Below are positions 47,662-59,032 of a stretch of DNA of 64,000 nucleotides, piece after piece. The DNA is from Marsupella aquatica. Lineage: Eukaryota > Marchantiophyta. The notes below the pieces were generated by a model, which was given only the letters and a program-made list of their open reading frames with translations, did not search any database and was not told the DNA's origin. The DNA is taken from contig OZ316897.1 in the NCBI GenBank assembly GCA_973895155.1, positions 10,726,001-10,790,000 of the forward strand, in the 5' to 3' direction. The first letter of the stretch is position 1, and each line of letters starts with the position of its first letter. The position numbers and the translations under genes were made by a program.

Positions 47662-49307
47662 ATGGAGGTCCGCGTGGCGTGGATAATGGTATGGTGTACA
47701 ATGTTTATATGTTTCGTGTTCCCATCAGCGGTGGTTTCCGACCCTATCAAGACCGACTTCAGTCACTGCCGAAATTCAACGTACAGAACAACTCACACCG
47801 GTCCCGTCGAAGTACTCCAGTGCTGTCCTGTCCTGTCAACTAAACCGATCATCGATGGACCCCCTCCTCTATCGACGAAATCTATCAGAGTAAGACATGC
47901 TTCGCATTGGACGGATGCAGTGTACGCTGCGAAGCTCAAGAAAGCGTTTGCGCTTATGCGGGCTCTGCCACACGATGACCGTCGCTATGACACAGCAATG
48001 GTACATGCACTGCTCCTACTGCGGAGGGGCATTCTTTTTTTGCCTCGAAAAAACAAATTGAATTACATTCAAAAAGCCCAACATACAACACGGGTGGCCC
48101 ACTAAAGGGGGTCGGCACCAGGAGGACCAAAGGTCATGCAGCCAAAAACCGTGTGTGCCGGAAACCAAGAGTGAAGTAGACTCCAACGAAAGGAAGTTAC
48201 CGCAGCAGGAGGGGCAGAACTCCAAAAGACCGGCCAGTGAAAAGGAACCGGCGGGCCGGGGTGCCTAACAGTGGGTCAGCGATAATAACCAATACTATCA
48301 GTCTAGCCTGCAGCAGCGGAGTTCCAGAGGTAATTGACATTCACTGGAGCTGGCTCTTCTTCCCATGGCACAGGTACGTCAATTGATTAGTCCCCGGAAG
48401 ACATCCGTGTGAATTGCAAACCAATCTGATCATGGAAATTGACTTTCTAATTTTCCGACTGTTGATCAGTGCTGACAGTCCTAATTTGAGCATTGAAGCT
48501 TTTCCAATCTCTAGTGTAGCTTTCTTTGATAGAGATGCAGTCGCAATTCTTTGATAGTTTGCGGTTATCACGGGCATTGAAAATTGTCGAGATTTTGATT
48601 GCGTTCGTGTGAGCTGATCCGATCTGTATCTTTCTGTTTTTGAGAACAACATGAAGGTATGGAAAGATATTGGGTTAATGTGGGTGAAAAGCGTGAGGAC
48701 TTCACCCACCCTGACTTTCTCAATGCTGAGTTTCTCTTCTACGATGAGAACAAAGACCTAAGAAGAGTGACGGTCGCAGGATCTTTAGACACGAAAAAGT
48801 TGGGATATGTATATCAAGGCGCTAATGATGCACCATGGATATTCTTCAACAGCACCAAGTGGTCTCAGCTCAGCTACTGTGAACTTCTTGCCCGAGCTGA
48901 AAGTTTCCCATCACCAATGAAAGACTGGAAGGGTTATTATCATCTGGAAGCCGGTAAAACATTCACTTTAAGGTTGACGGAATCAAGCTCCTCACCATTG
49001 ACGGAATCAGGCTCGACAGATCTTGGAGCACTGGATTCGACGTTTTCGTGGATTGGGTGAACCCGACTGAACATACAGCCCCATATAAATGCGCCAAGTA
49101 CAGTGGAAGATTTACCAACATGGACCAAAGCCAGGTCGACACAAGGGAAACCAGATCTAGTATGGAAGCGAAGAATCACCGAAACACTGGTGGATATTGA
49201 AGCTCCATCAGCCCCTTCAAAAATCGTGTTTTACGCTCGTTCCGTTATTTCAGCATTCAGATTCAGATGAGACAATCAAATTCAAGTGCATTACGGGTGA
49301 CACTTGA
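47662..49307 (+). pseudogene. PPO-4: type II polyphenol oxidase pseudogene
   Basis: The start and signal peptide (MEVRVAWIMVWC) match PPO-2. A one-base loss near 47987 shifts the frame before the CuA motif. A LINE fragment splits the CuA exon at about 48035-48310. The exon ends normally ([14 protein letters not shown], 48373), but intron 1 sequence then passes directly into sequence of the last type II intron. The exons for the rest of CuA, the linker and all of CuB are therefore deleted. In the last exon (from 48658) a one-base loss shifts the frame near 48680. About 50 bp are missing near 48972, and more shifts follow near 49120-49240. No active enzyme can result. The most similar gene by eye is PPO-2. 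Confidence 0.93.
48035..48310 (-). mobile_element. 5'-truncated L1-type LINE in the PPO-4 CuA exon
   Basis: Read on the minus strand the insert ends GAATGTAATTCAATTTG, TTTTTTCGAGGC, then A7, typical of plant L1 3' ends. Its 5' end merges with exon sequence near 48310. Exon residues on both sides (GGAF before, SSGVPE after) identify the interruption. No clear target-site duplication was found. Confidence 0.7.
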
Positions 49308-50858
49308 AGGATAGATATGATAGAATTAATATCAGTGAACCATAGGATATTGACCATGTTGTCATGTTTCTCAGCACACTGGTAAAACGTTCAGTGCTTG
49401 AGTCAACCAAATTGTTCATACATCATTCTATACATTAATATATTCCTGTGCCAACTAGCTGTATTCAATTGGACTCCCTCGTGACTCAATATAGAAACTG
49501 GTGGAGATTTAGTCTTGTTTTAGTCAATCCTTTTGTTGAGATCGAGACTTGTTGTTGATCGATCAGCATATGAGCTCGATCTCTAGGGAGGAGTAGAACA
49601 ACTTGGCGATATCTTTTATATAATTATATATGATGCGTAAGCGTACACATTCATTTGTTTGCTTTTCATTAATTCGAAATGGGTTTTGATTTCACTGCAA
49701 TGTAGAAAACTTGATTCAGGAACAATGATGAATTCCAAGCTGATTTCAAGGGCTCTCCCCTGTATAAACTATGTCCTACCTTTCTTCAGGAAAAGAAGAA
49801 CTTGTTAATTAAGTGTCGATGATTATGGACTTCGACTTGATGGTTTGTTGGACAAACATGTTTCTTCCTAGTTGTCAACTGGCTTTGTGTTCCACACCTC
49901 TGCTCCCACCAACCATGGTACTCTTCTTGTGAACTTTTTCTTTTCTTTGTCTGTTCTCTTCCTAGTTTTCAGGGCTCTTTCCTTTGTGACAAGCTCTTCC
50001 AACCTTGTGCAAGTGTCAAGAGTGTAAGACCGAGAACTTCAGATATGTCAGCAAGATCACCTGCCAGGGAAGGCCCGGAAGACAGCTAGGAGGAGGTGGC
50101 GGGAAGACAGCGAGGAAAGGAGGTGAACATCAGAAAAAGGGACATGATTTCCTTAAAACCTTGGTAAGTGTTTTATCTTTAACACTATTCATTGATGTTA
50201 GAGACATTGAACGAGATGTCTCTAATGAAAGTGACAGGGGATTCTTTCATGTATCCTTTGGGACGACAGCATCACAGCGAGGACAGGAAGAAGAATATCG
50301 AGAAAGTGGAGATCTTGGTGAGTCAACTGTATTCTACCTCAAACATTATCTAGAGATGCATGTTGCAGTCATCAAACGAAATCTCCAAAGTTAGACGAGA
50401 CCTTGTTAGTCTGAATGTAGACCATGCCATTGAATGTGAAGAATCCCCCTAATTCCTATTCTTTCTCGCCTCCCTGGCAGATGATCCTGCTGATATAACT
50501 TGTTTTCTTGAGTCACACTCTCGACACTTGGCAAGACGTTAGAAGAGCATGTTACAACAGGAAAAGCAACAGACAAATAAAAACAGTGAGTCAGTGACAG
50601 AAAGAATATCATCGCTGGTGACAATGGAGGGGTGGAGCGAAAAGCTACTACTGACAGTGAGTACTACTGTAACCAGAGCAAGAGTATGAATGAACTGATT
50701 ACGTTTGGGGCTTGGGGTCTCGCAAATCCTTGGATGTGAGGGACTTAGGGGAGTTATGGACCACAAAGCTACGACATTGAGTGCCGCACAACCTCGGCAA
50801 CAGAATGAATGAACTGACTACCTTTGACGCTTCCGTTACTTATATGAACAGTCTCAAT
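49308..50858. other. Intergenic downstream of PPO-4
   Basis: A plus-strand open frame of 129 codons (50005-50394) has no recognisable domain, and I do not call it a gene. The rest is noncoding, possibly including the 3' flank of the leftward VDE-like exon. Confidence 0.35.
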
Positions 50859-51148
50859 TTAATTAAAGCACAACTTCTGGCAGGCGTCCTTGCACTCATG
50901 ACCGGCCCCACCATCCCGTATTCGGTCGTTTTCACATTTGCCTGTTTTTCTTTCATGATCGATCGTATCATTTGCGGCGGCGTCACTCAACTCCTGGATG
51001 ATACTCTGAGGAAGAGTACTGCTTCTGGTGTACACCACCGCGCCTCCATAGCCATCCCATGCATCATTGCTGCCGCGATAATAGATAATAGACAAACTTA
51101 GACATGCACAGTCTTGTGGACCTTTTCCAGTCTTTGATGAAATGGTAC
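50859..51148 (-). pseudogene. Violaxanthin de-epoxidase-like C-terminal exon fragment
   Basis: On the minus strand an acceptor (TTTTGCAG) at 51149 opens a frame of 96 codons ending at the stop at 50859. It begins [12 protein letters not shown] and contains [20 protein letters not shown] followed by PQSIIQEL. This is the signature of the end of the VDE lipocalin domain, the thylakoid-lumen enzyme of the xanthophyll cycle. After the domain the sequence diverges and ends in a Cys-rich tail (CKDACQKLC) unlike the usual acidic VDE C-terminus. The preceding lipocalin strands and the N-terminal Cys-rich region were not found in the next kilobases, so this is more likely a gene fragment than a whole gene. 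A long-intron gene cannot be excluded. Confidence 0.6.
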
Positions 51149-51442
51149 CTGCAAAATTGACAGAAATCCAAATTCATACATCCGCACAGCTGACAACCTT
51201 GCATGTCTGCATACAACACACAAAGTGAATCACAGTTTTAATGTAGTGTACTCAAAGACACTGGTGAGGTGCACCAGCTGTAGCCGAGGAACTCTCTACG
51301 AGCTATAGCTTGAGTGACAAAACAAGATTTAACATAACAAAACTGAAGCCTTCACTAGATCGGGCACTACAGTAGATAAAGTAGAGTACCAACAAGTTCT
51401 CCAACACTGCCAAATTTTGAACCCAGTGCACTAGCTGTAGCT

Positions 51443-52001
51443 CATGGTGATCGACCTTACAAGACTTTGGGGGCATTGTCAGCTTTTTCCTTGTCTCTAA
51501 GGTGTGATCTAGGCCATTCTGGGGATATACAGCTGCAATTCACTTTACCTAACGGTGAGGGAAGTTTCTTTATAAATTGTTGCCGATCCTACATGAAATA
51601 GAGTGTGGCACGATTTGCTTGTGGGACACATTGTCCCGCTTTTTAGACCACCACTATGGTAGATCTCTACATCTACCGACTGGGTAGGTTCCTATCTTAG
51701 AGTCATTTGCTCTAAAGGTGGACCCAAAAGTACTTCATCAAATCTTCTTTTGTCAGAGCTAGCCAGGGCTGACTATCTAGCCAAAGAACTATGTGACTTT
51801 CTCGGGAGCGGGTCCACAACTTGTCTCTTAGCAAATTGATGGATCATCACTTGCTGCAATTAACTTTACAAGAGTGACTTTGGGGGCCATAAAAGGATTT
51901 TTCCAGTAACTCTTTCTTTAGTATATGAAATAGCCTTCCAGTTTGCTTTGGTGAAAATGATTCACAAGTGCCCCCACAGTCTTGTAAAGCCACCCTCAGT
52001 G
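51443..52001. mobile_element. CACTA-like nonautonomous element, diverged
   Basis: The right end, on the minus strand, reads CACTGAGGGTGGCTTTACAA then GACTGTGGGGGCA (52001-51969). The left end has CCTTACAAGACTTTGGGGGC (51458-51477). A further left-end-like TTTACAAGAGTGACTTTGGG lies at 51878. The termini match the element at 59033-59414. Confidence 0.5.
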
Positions 52002-52775
52002 AGAGCTATTCACAGTGAGCCAAAATTTGGGGCAAGTGACCAGTGAGTAAGTGAAAGGTCTCCAGCCAAAAGTGAGCACTACACAACCTATCTATATTTA
52101 CAGCAAAGAGATTACTGGACAATAAACCCATAAATATATTCAGACTTCAGGACTTACCGCATCGTGCAGAGGACACATAATCCATTCTCAAAATTGTTCC
52201 TGGCTACCTGACTAATGTACTGTCTAGATTCCCTTATCGCTTATTATTTTCGTCAAAAGTGGGATTCACTGAGATATGTCTCGATAAACTCCAGACTTCC
52301 GGTCGATGAATTCCAATTGTATCGAAGATCTGACTCCTGTCTCCATCTCCCAGTCGACATGGTCATCGAACAGGGCAACTGAACTCTGTTTGAATTGGCC
52401 GATTGTTTTACTGGTCTGGTACTAAGCTTTCTTGTGCTAGCTGTATCTTAACAACATCAAGCTAGAGCAAGCAATGCCAATATGCGCACTGCAAGAAGTT
52501 CACGCTCTAATTTAAAGAGTGGTGACGTGGGGGTACACCATGACTGTCATTTCTATGCTTAAAATCGTTCATGAACCGAGTCATGAACATCAAGATGACG
52601 TTACCGTGTTGGTTACAACCCAAGCGGTTTATATAGGCGATCAAGTTCGTCGCTACTTTGCTTTTGTTGGATACAGTTGTTGCGAATGGTAGGATATTAA
52701 ACTTTGAAATACGTGTATTACACGTCGATCATAACGTAATAGAAATGATTCCGGCGCAGCTTTTGCTGCAAGTTA

Positions 52776-52870
52776 TTTGCTGGCTAGCCAGTTTGTAAAG
52801 TTGAAGACGTTTGCTGGCTAGCCAGTTTGTAAAGTTGGAGACGTTTGCTGGCTAGCCAGTTTGTACACTT
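52776..52870. repeat. Three 34-bp tandem repeats with a perfect palindrome
   Basis: Units start at 52776, 52810 and 52844. Each contains TTTGCTGGCTAGCCAGTTTG, which includes the 12-bp palindrome CTGGCTAGCCAG. Confidence 0.92.
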
Positions 52871-53648
52871 GCAGCGCGCAGCCATTGTTTTCGGTAATTG
52901 ATTTATGCCATTGACTGAACACGTTGAATTTGAAGTGTACGTGAGCTGATTTGCATCTCTGTGAAGACAATTTAATTCCATGATTTACATAGTACCCTGA
53001 AACATTTAATCTGAAGGCATTATTCTCTATGATAATGATCACCATGGGACTCGTGGCTGTGGAAAAGTGGAGGCGTTTGCTGCGATCAAATATGGACACG
53101 CTTGCGGTATTACACGTCCCTCCATTCAAGATTGTACCAGGATCTGTGGAACCAACCTTTCAACAACGACAGAAATTGACACGGATCAATGTGACCTCGA
53201 TCTTGCGATTAGTCATGTACTATTAAAAGGATCAGACCACGCTGATCATTTCTTGTTCCAATTATGAACCAACTCGAAATCTTATGTGCACCTATTGCAC
53301 AGTCTGATGTATATACACAGCTGTGCTATATATAGATCGAGAGGACACAACTATCAACAGGGATCTTAGATTTCAGCTACTCAGGCACTGAGTTTCTCAC
53401 CCACTTACTGACATATCTATGGGATCAAGCCTCAACTGCCCATTTTGACCATTCATTGAGTATTGAAGTCTGATCGGATGCGAGAAATGGTATCATTTGC
53501 TAAGTGAATGAAGGTACAGTCGTGTTAACCTTGTTGACTCCAGCACTGAACATTTAATTAGCAATTGGCTGGGAAAATTGACTTCACGGTCGTCATTCAA
53601 TAAGACTATAAGGTGCGTACTTATAAAGGGATTGCTGAAGTCGGCCCT

Positions 53649-55948
53649 TCAAGAGTCAACCTTGATGGATTTAAATTTGATCGCCGCATCCGAATCTGCT
53701 GCTTGAAAGAAGGGAACAAGAGTAATAACGATTTTCGAAGGAGCGTCTGGAGCTTCAATATCCACCAGTGTTTTGGTAATGCTTTGCTTCCATACTAGAT
53801 CTGCTTTCCCTTGATTGGCCTCTCGGCTTTGAGCCATGCTGGTGAATCTTCCACTGTACTCAGCGCATTTAGTTGGGGCTGTGTATTCAGTCGAGTTCAG
53901 CCAATCCACGAACACGTCGAATCCAGTACTCCTAGATCTGTCGAGCTTGATTCCGTCAATGGTGAGGAACTCCTCACTTCCCTTCGGATTTTCTGGTCTG
54001 TCAAGCACTATAGTGAATGTCTTACCTCCTTGCAGATGATAATAACCCTTCGAGTCTTTTGTTGGTGATGGCAGGCTTTCGGCTTGGGCAAGAAGCTGGG
54101 AGTAGCTCAGTTGAGAGCACTTAGTACTGTTGAAGAATAGCCATGGTGCATCATTAGTGCCTTCATAGACATATCCCAATTTTTTGGTGTCTAACGATTC
54201 TGCTACGGTCACCCTTCTCAGATCTTTGTTCTCATCGTAGAAGAGAAATTCAGCATTGAGAAAGTCAGGGTCGGAGAAGTCCTCATGCTTTTGACCAACT
54301 ATTGGCCCGATATCTTTCCACACCTAAAATTTTCCAACGACAGATCTATGTCAGCTCTCACGAATGCAATCAAATCCTGGAAAATTTGCGAAGGCCCATG
54401 ATAATCAGAGAAATATGGCTGGATACTTACACAAAGGTACAATTTCCTAATCTCTGTTACATACCTGCCACAAACGATCGACGTTGGAGTGATGGGCGAA
54501 GAATACTGGGTCGCGAGCTGCGCGAGAAAGCTGACCCATGTCATTTGAATTTGGTGGGTCTTGCCCGACCCAGGCATGAACAGCAGAATGAGGGCTAGAT
54601 TCAAAGCTTCCAGCGCCTCCATTTGGGGCTCCATTGCCTGTGCATACATAACAAACAAACTAAATGCATTAGCCAACATCTTTGGGATTGCGCTGTTACT
54701 GTTCGACCAGAGTTCAAGAAGTTTCCTTACTCCAGAAACTATAGATTTGGCACTTTCAATTGTCTCTGGGTGAATTGCACAGCATCCCTATCGAATATTT
54801 CATTTTTACTAATTCTCAAAGCAACGTTGCAATTCCTAGCTGCCAAGCAAGCTCGTAAGAGTTTTTCAGTCACATTGGTATGCTCACCTGCTTTGTCCCC
54901 TCCTCGATAAGGTCGGCCCATGAACGTTTCTGAAGTTGTTCCACCGCTCACCAAGGCTTGGTACACTATATTCAGATTGCTTTCAATGACGTCTTCTGCG
55001 GATGCGTTGTAAAGAGGCTGCTGTGCTGAAGTGGTTCGCGGGCGGTAACTGAGATCGACGAAGCCTAGGCGACCTTTTCCTTTCGCGTTGTCCGATCGGT
55101 TGACATCGTATGGGGCGGAGGAGACGTCGCCGTAGAAGACTGGGAAGTCATCCCCCCGCTTCAGACAAGCTCCACCCTGGGACGAGCCATCGCCTACGCT
55201 GTAGGGGCTGTCCCAGTTCCAGTAATTGAGACTAAAAGTGGGGTCTTCCAGTAGAGACTGGAGGATCCTCTCGTGGAAGTACAGATACCACCTGCAATCC
55301 GTCCATCCAATCTCTTTTTCAGTGCAAAGTTCTCAAAAAAAACTTGAAGAATCGTGACGCACATTAAGTCCCTTTCAATCTGAACGTTACACTAGAGATC
55401 CAGGAAGCTCCACCAAGGCAGGACTATCACCACTGAGCAACAGTCAGCAAAAATTCATATTTCCATGATTAGACATGGAGTCCGGGGACAGATGCAGTGA
55501 CGTACCTGTGCCATGGGAAGAAGAGCCAGCTCCAGTGGACATCAATTCCCTCTGGAATTCCGCTGCTGTTGGTGGTCAAGAATGCGCCCCCGCAGTACGA
55601 GCAGTGAAGTTTCCATTGCTGTGAGAAGGAACGAGGGTCATCGTCTGGCAGAGCCCGCATCAGCGCATACGCCTTCTTGACCTTTGCAGCGTACGCTGCA
55701 TCCGTGCATTGCGAAGCTTGTCTTACTCTCGTAGTACTCGTCGATGGAAGAGGTGGCCCATCGATAATCGGCCTAGTTGGGAGTGGGGGACAGCACTGGA
55801 GGGATTCGGAACCGTTGGTAATACGGTACGTTGAATTTTGGCAGTGACTAAAGTCGGTCTTGATAGGGTCGGAAACCACCGGTGATGGGAACATGAAACA
55901 CATTGAGATTGTACACCACACCATTATCAACACTAAGCGGATCGCCAT
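53649..55948 (-). CDS. PPO: PPO-5: secreted polyphenol oxidase, type II, four exons, intact
   Basis: Minus-strand exons 55948-55506, 55291-54888, 54637-54465 and 54323-53649 give 564 residues without a stop. Exons 2-4 have exactly the PPO-2 lengths (404, 173, 675). The first exon is 6 nt shorter than that of PPO-2. The signal peptide is [12 protein letters not shown]..., cleaved near VVS. CuA ligands are H115, H138 and H147 with C119. CuB has H299, H303 and HH 331-332. The water-keeper Glu is kept and Ser follows the first CuB His. FYAHHSN of the other copies is FFAHHSN here. DWL and KFDV-type (GFDVFVDW) domains are present. The open frame continues upstream of the ATG without another ATG, so 55948 is the likely start. 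Confidence 0.93.
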
Positions 55949-56470
55949 TGCTGCGCCTCTGAGTACAACTGGGCCAAGCCTTACTGCTGGTGGACCTCGC
56001 AATAGACTTCTTAGCACGCCAATGTTGGGATGCAGAACTAGAAATACTCGTGAGCTTGAAAGGATGCTTTCCCCAATACAGAACTTCTCGTCTACTGACT
56101 CACGCCAAGGCAAACTCTCAGACACAGCAGCCCCTTCAGATTCAGCCAAGCCTACGTGAAAGGAGCAAATTCAGTTTCCGGCTATGTTGTCAGAATTGAA
56201 GAGAATTGAATTGCAGGCGCCAAGCATGAAAGCTTTGTTCGGATTGATCACCCAAATTGCTTTGTGATAGGCAACAGAACATGTACACTACTCGGCAGCG
56301 ATCTGATCGAGCTTTAATACCACGATGGAACGAATCTTTTGCGGACCTGGGTCACTCGACGCGTTGGGGACTCACGTTGGCATTTGAAACGAGTCAGAGA
56401 GCTCTCGTACGCGTTGATACCCTGTGCCGCTCGATACGCTTTGAGTGATGTTTTTGACATTACTTTAATT

Positions 56471-56544
56471 TCTCGACTATATTTTAGAATAGATTGTTTA
56501 CATATTTTCTCGACTATATTTTAGAATAGATTGTTTACATATTT
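56471..56544. repeat. Perfect 37-bp tandem duplication
   Basis: The unit starting TCTCGACTATATTTTAGAAT at 56471 repeats at 56508. It lies about 520 bp upstream of the PPO-5 start codon. Confidence 0.9.
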
Positions 56545-57842
56545 ACAAGTAAATAAAACATTGACCTGAGCCCTGCAATTAATTAATTACTACTAGAATA
56601 TGCAACTGCGTCCGGTCCGAGACACATAGTCAGCAAGTCCGTCTACTGTTTGGGTCTCGTCAAGTAAGTCTATCCCACAAGGAACCCCACCAAGCCCATT
56701 CCTCCGACCATGTTCATACATTGCTTTTCATGGTGATGCGCGCGTGCGCTCGTGCCAAATAGCCTCTAGGATACTCAAGGTGGCGGACAATCCCTCGATG
56801 TCGTCAGCTTGATTCAAGCTTGACATCAGCAGCCAGTCAAGCAGCCAGTCAAGCAGCCAATACTCCGGAGGCGGGCTGAAACTGCGAAGATGGTATGTTC
56901 GGTCAGCTCTACTTGGCTTTAACTTGTTGTGCTTAGCGTCAATGCTCGATCAAATATTGCCATTGCGCGGAAGCTGTAATCCGCGTGGTAGTCCTCTTTT
57001 TTTATCTCTCTGCGCTCTGAGCTCTGCTAGTGAGAGATTATCGACATGTAACAGAGAGAGGATTGCACATATGTAAGCCCGGGCATGTTTTCCCTAGACT
57101 TGATCGAGCAGATTGACAGCCTTCTCAACCTATATTTTTAGATCTAGCTCTCCAAAACGATCTTGGTCACTGATTAGCCAGGGGGTCTTTGCAAGACCCA
57201 CCAGACAACAATCGACTTGTTGACTCCAAGATTTTTGCTTTTAAATAAGATCGGAACCATTCATATCAAGTGACCTGTCCACTTTGGCTTTACATGAAAT
57301 TGAGTGGTCACTCCTACAAGTATTCTGTCAATCCTACAGTAGCTGGACTTGTAGAGTGTAATTCTGGCCAAAATTTAGACCAAGTATTTTGAAAGGCCTT
57401 TTCGATCTTGTCTCGTATGTCATTCACTAGCTGACCACCTTAGGACTTCTCGTCTCTTCTCGTTGTCACTCACTACCTGACAGACCACCTTAGGGCTTCT
57501 TGGTCTCGTCTCATCATGTCACCAACTTCCATCCTTTTTGTCAGTTGTCACGATGGGGTCTAAGCGGACCTGGTCCATCTGAGTATGTCAGCACAGTCAC
57601 TGGATGCACTACCTGATTACCTTTTTGTCAGGAGCATCGATGCACATGACTGTGTATCGGCTATAGATATAGAAGTCCTTAAAATACAAGTCACTGACGT
57701 CAAATTTTGTCCTATGCTGCTTGTAAGGTCACACGTTTTACACGAGATTGAATCATAGCCTTGCTCCTAGGAGAGGAATTTGAATCATGGCCTTTCTCTT
57801 CTGGTCCCTGTAAGTGAACATAAAAATGGTGGACAATAGATT

Positions 57843-58066
57843 TACATATCATGATAAACCTTGTTATTTTTTAAATCAATGAGTAAACACCTTGTATTAT
57901 CACATATTGATGCGTGATTACCTGGAGTGTGGACAATATACTTACATACTATGATAAATCTTGTTATTTTTTTAAATCAATGAGTAAACACCGGTCCTTG
58001 TATTATCACATATTGCCGGTCCTTGTATTATCACATATTGATGCATGATTACCTGGAGTGTTTCTC
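57843..58066. repeat. Tandemly duplicated MITE fragment
   Basis: ATGATAAACCTTGTTATTTT ... ATCAATGAGTAAACACC ... CACATATTGATGCGTGATTA occurs twice about 110 bp apart. The second copy holds an internal duplication of GGTCCTTGTATTATCACA. Confidence 0.75.
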
Positions 58067-59032
58067 CTTGGATAGTGTATAGTCTATTCTATACTGTATA
58101 TTAATTCTTTCTTAGTCAACTGAGTTACCATCAAAATATGGCATATATGGTGTACGACGTCTATCTATACCATGATGTAATGTACAGTCTATCCTACACT
58201 GTATAAGTGCATTCCATTATAAGTCCACTTGCATAAGTGCCACCTGTATAAGTGCATTACATGGCTAAGTGCAAACTGGCCATGTAATTTCCCATCCCTA
58301 ATCTAGCAATTTTCTTTGTCACTGCACTCAAATCCAGTTTGCATAATACAGATCAGCCCTCACTAAAAGATCTGTACATGATAAGTGTATTAGTCTATAA
58401 GTATGCATATGTGCAACTCAGACATAAGTAGCATTTATGGATAAGTGCAGAAAGACAAGTAGCACATGAGGTAGTTTCATGCACTTATCTAGTTTAAGCA
58501 TGTACTATGAGGACTCCGGGTATCAGGAGTCTCATTTCTGTGACCTGCTAACCCATATGAGTAAGTATGTTTCTTCCATTGATATTAGAGTTGAATCACC
58601 ACACCGAAATCTGAATCTCATTGTTCCCTTAAGTCAAACTATCTTACTCACTGGGGCGGGGAGTTTGGTATTTAACAGTATCTAACTGGCGACTTGGGCC
58701 ATCTTCCTGGGAGCATACTGTTGCCTCGGTAGATTGTAAATCAGCCCAAAGGACATTCCACTGCAAATTTTATAGGGCCCCACACACATGGAGGCATACG
58801 TTTCATAATAGTTACGCCATTAGAAAATCGTGCTACTTTGATGTAAAGTCAAGGGAGCCTAAAAGGTGAAAGGTAGGACAGTTTGGATGAGACTAGATGC
58901 TTGTAAACACCACGTGAGGGGGCCATATGGCCACGTGGTTCTTTATCTGAAGGGTTCAGTCACCACTCTAGGTTCATCGTGCACAACCCAAACCTATTGC
59001 AAAAGGTATTCGAGCGAAAAGTGGTCAGTGGT

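Larger units (their letters stand above)
51149..53648. other. Noncoding between the VDE-like exon and PPO-5
   Basis: It contains a CACTA-like inverted-repeat element (51443-52001) and a 34-bp tandem repeat (52776-52870), listed separately. No additional VDE exon or other gene was found. Confidence 0.4.
55949..59032. other. PPO-5 5' flank and intergenic DNA
   Basis: A small CAGCCAGTCAAG repeat lies near 56830-56860 and MITE-derived tandem copies at 57843-58066. TAAGTGCA-type phrases recur from 58200 to 58450. No gene is supported. Confidence 0.4.

Noticed and set aside
50005-50394. 129-codon open frame downstream of PPO-4
   Set aside because: No domain, mixed low-complexity composition, and no splice partner.
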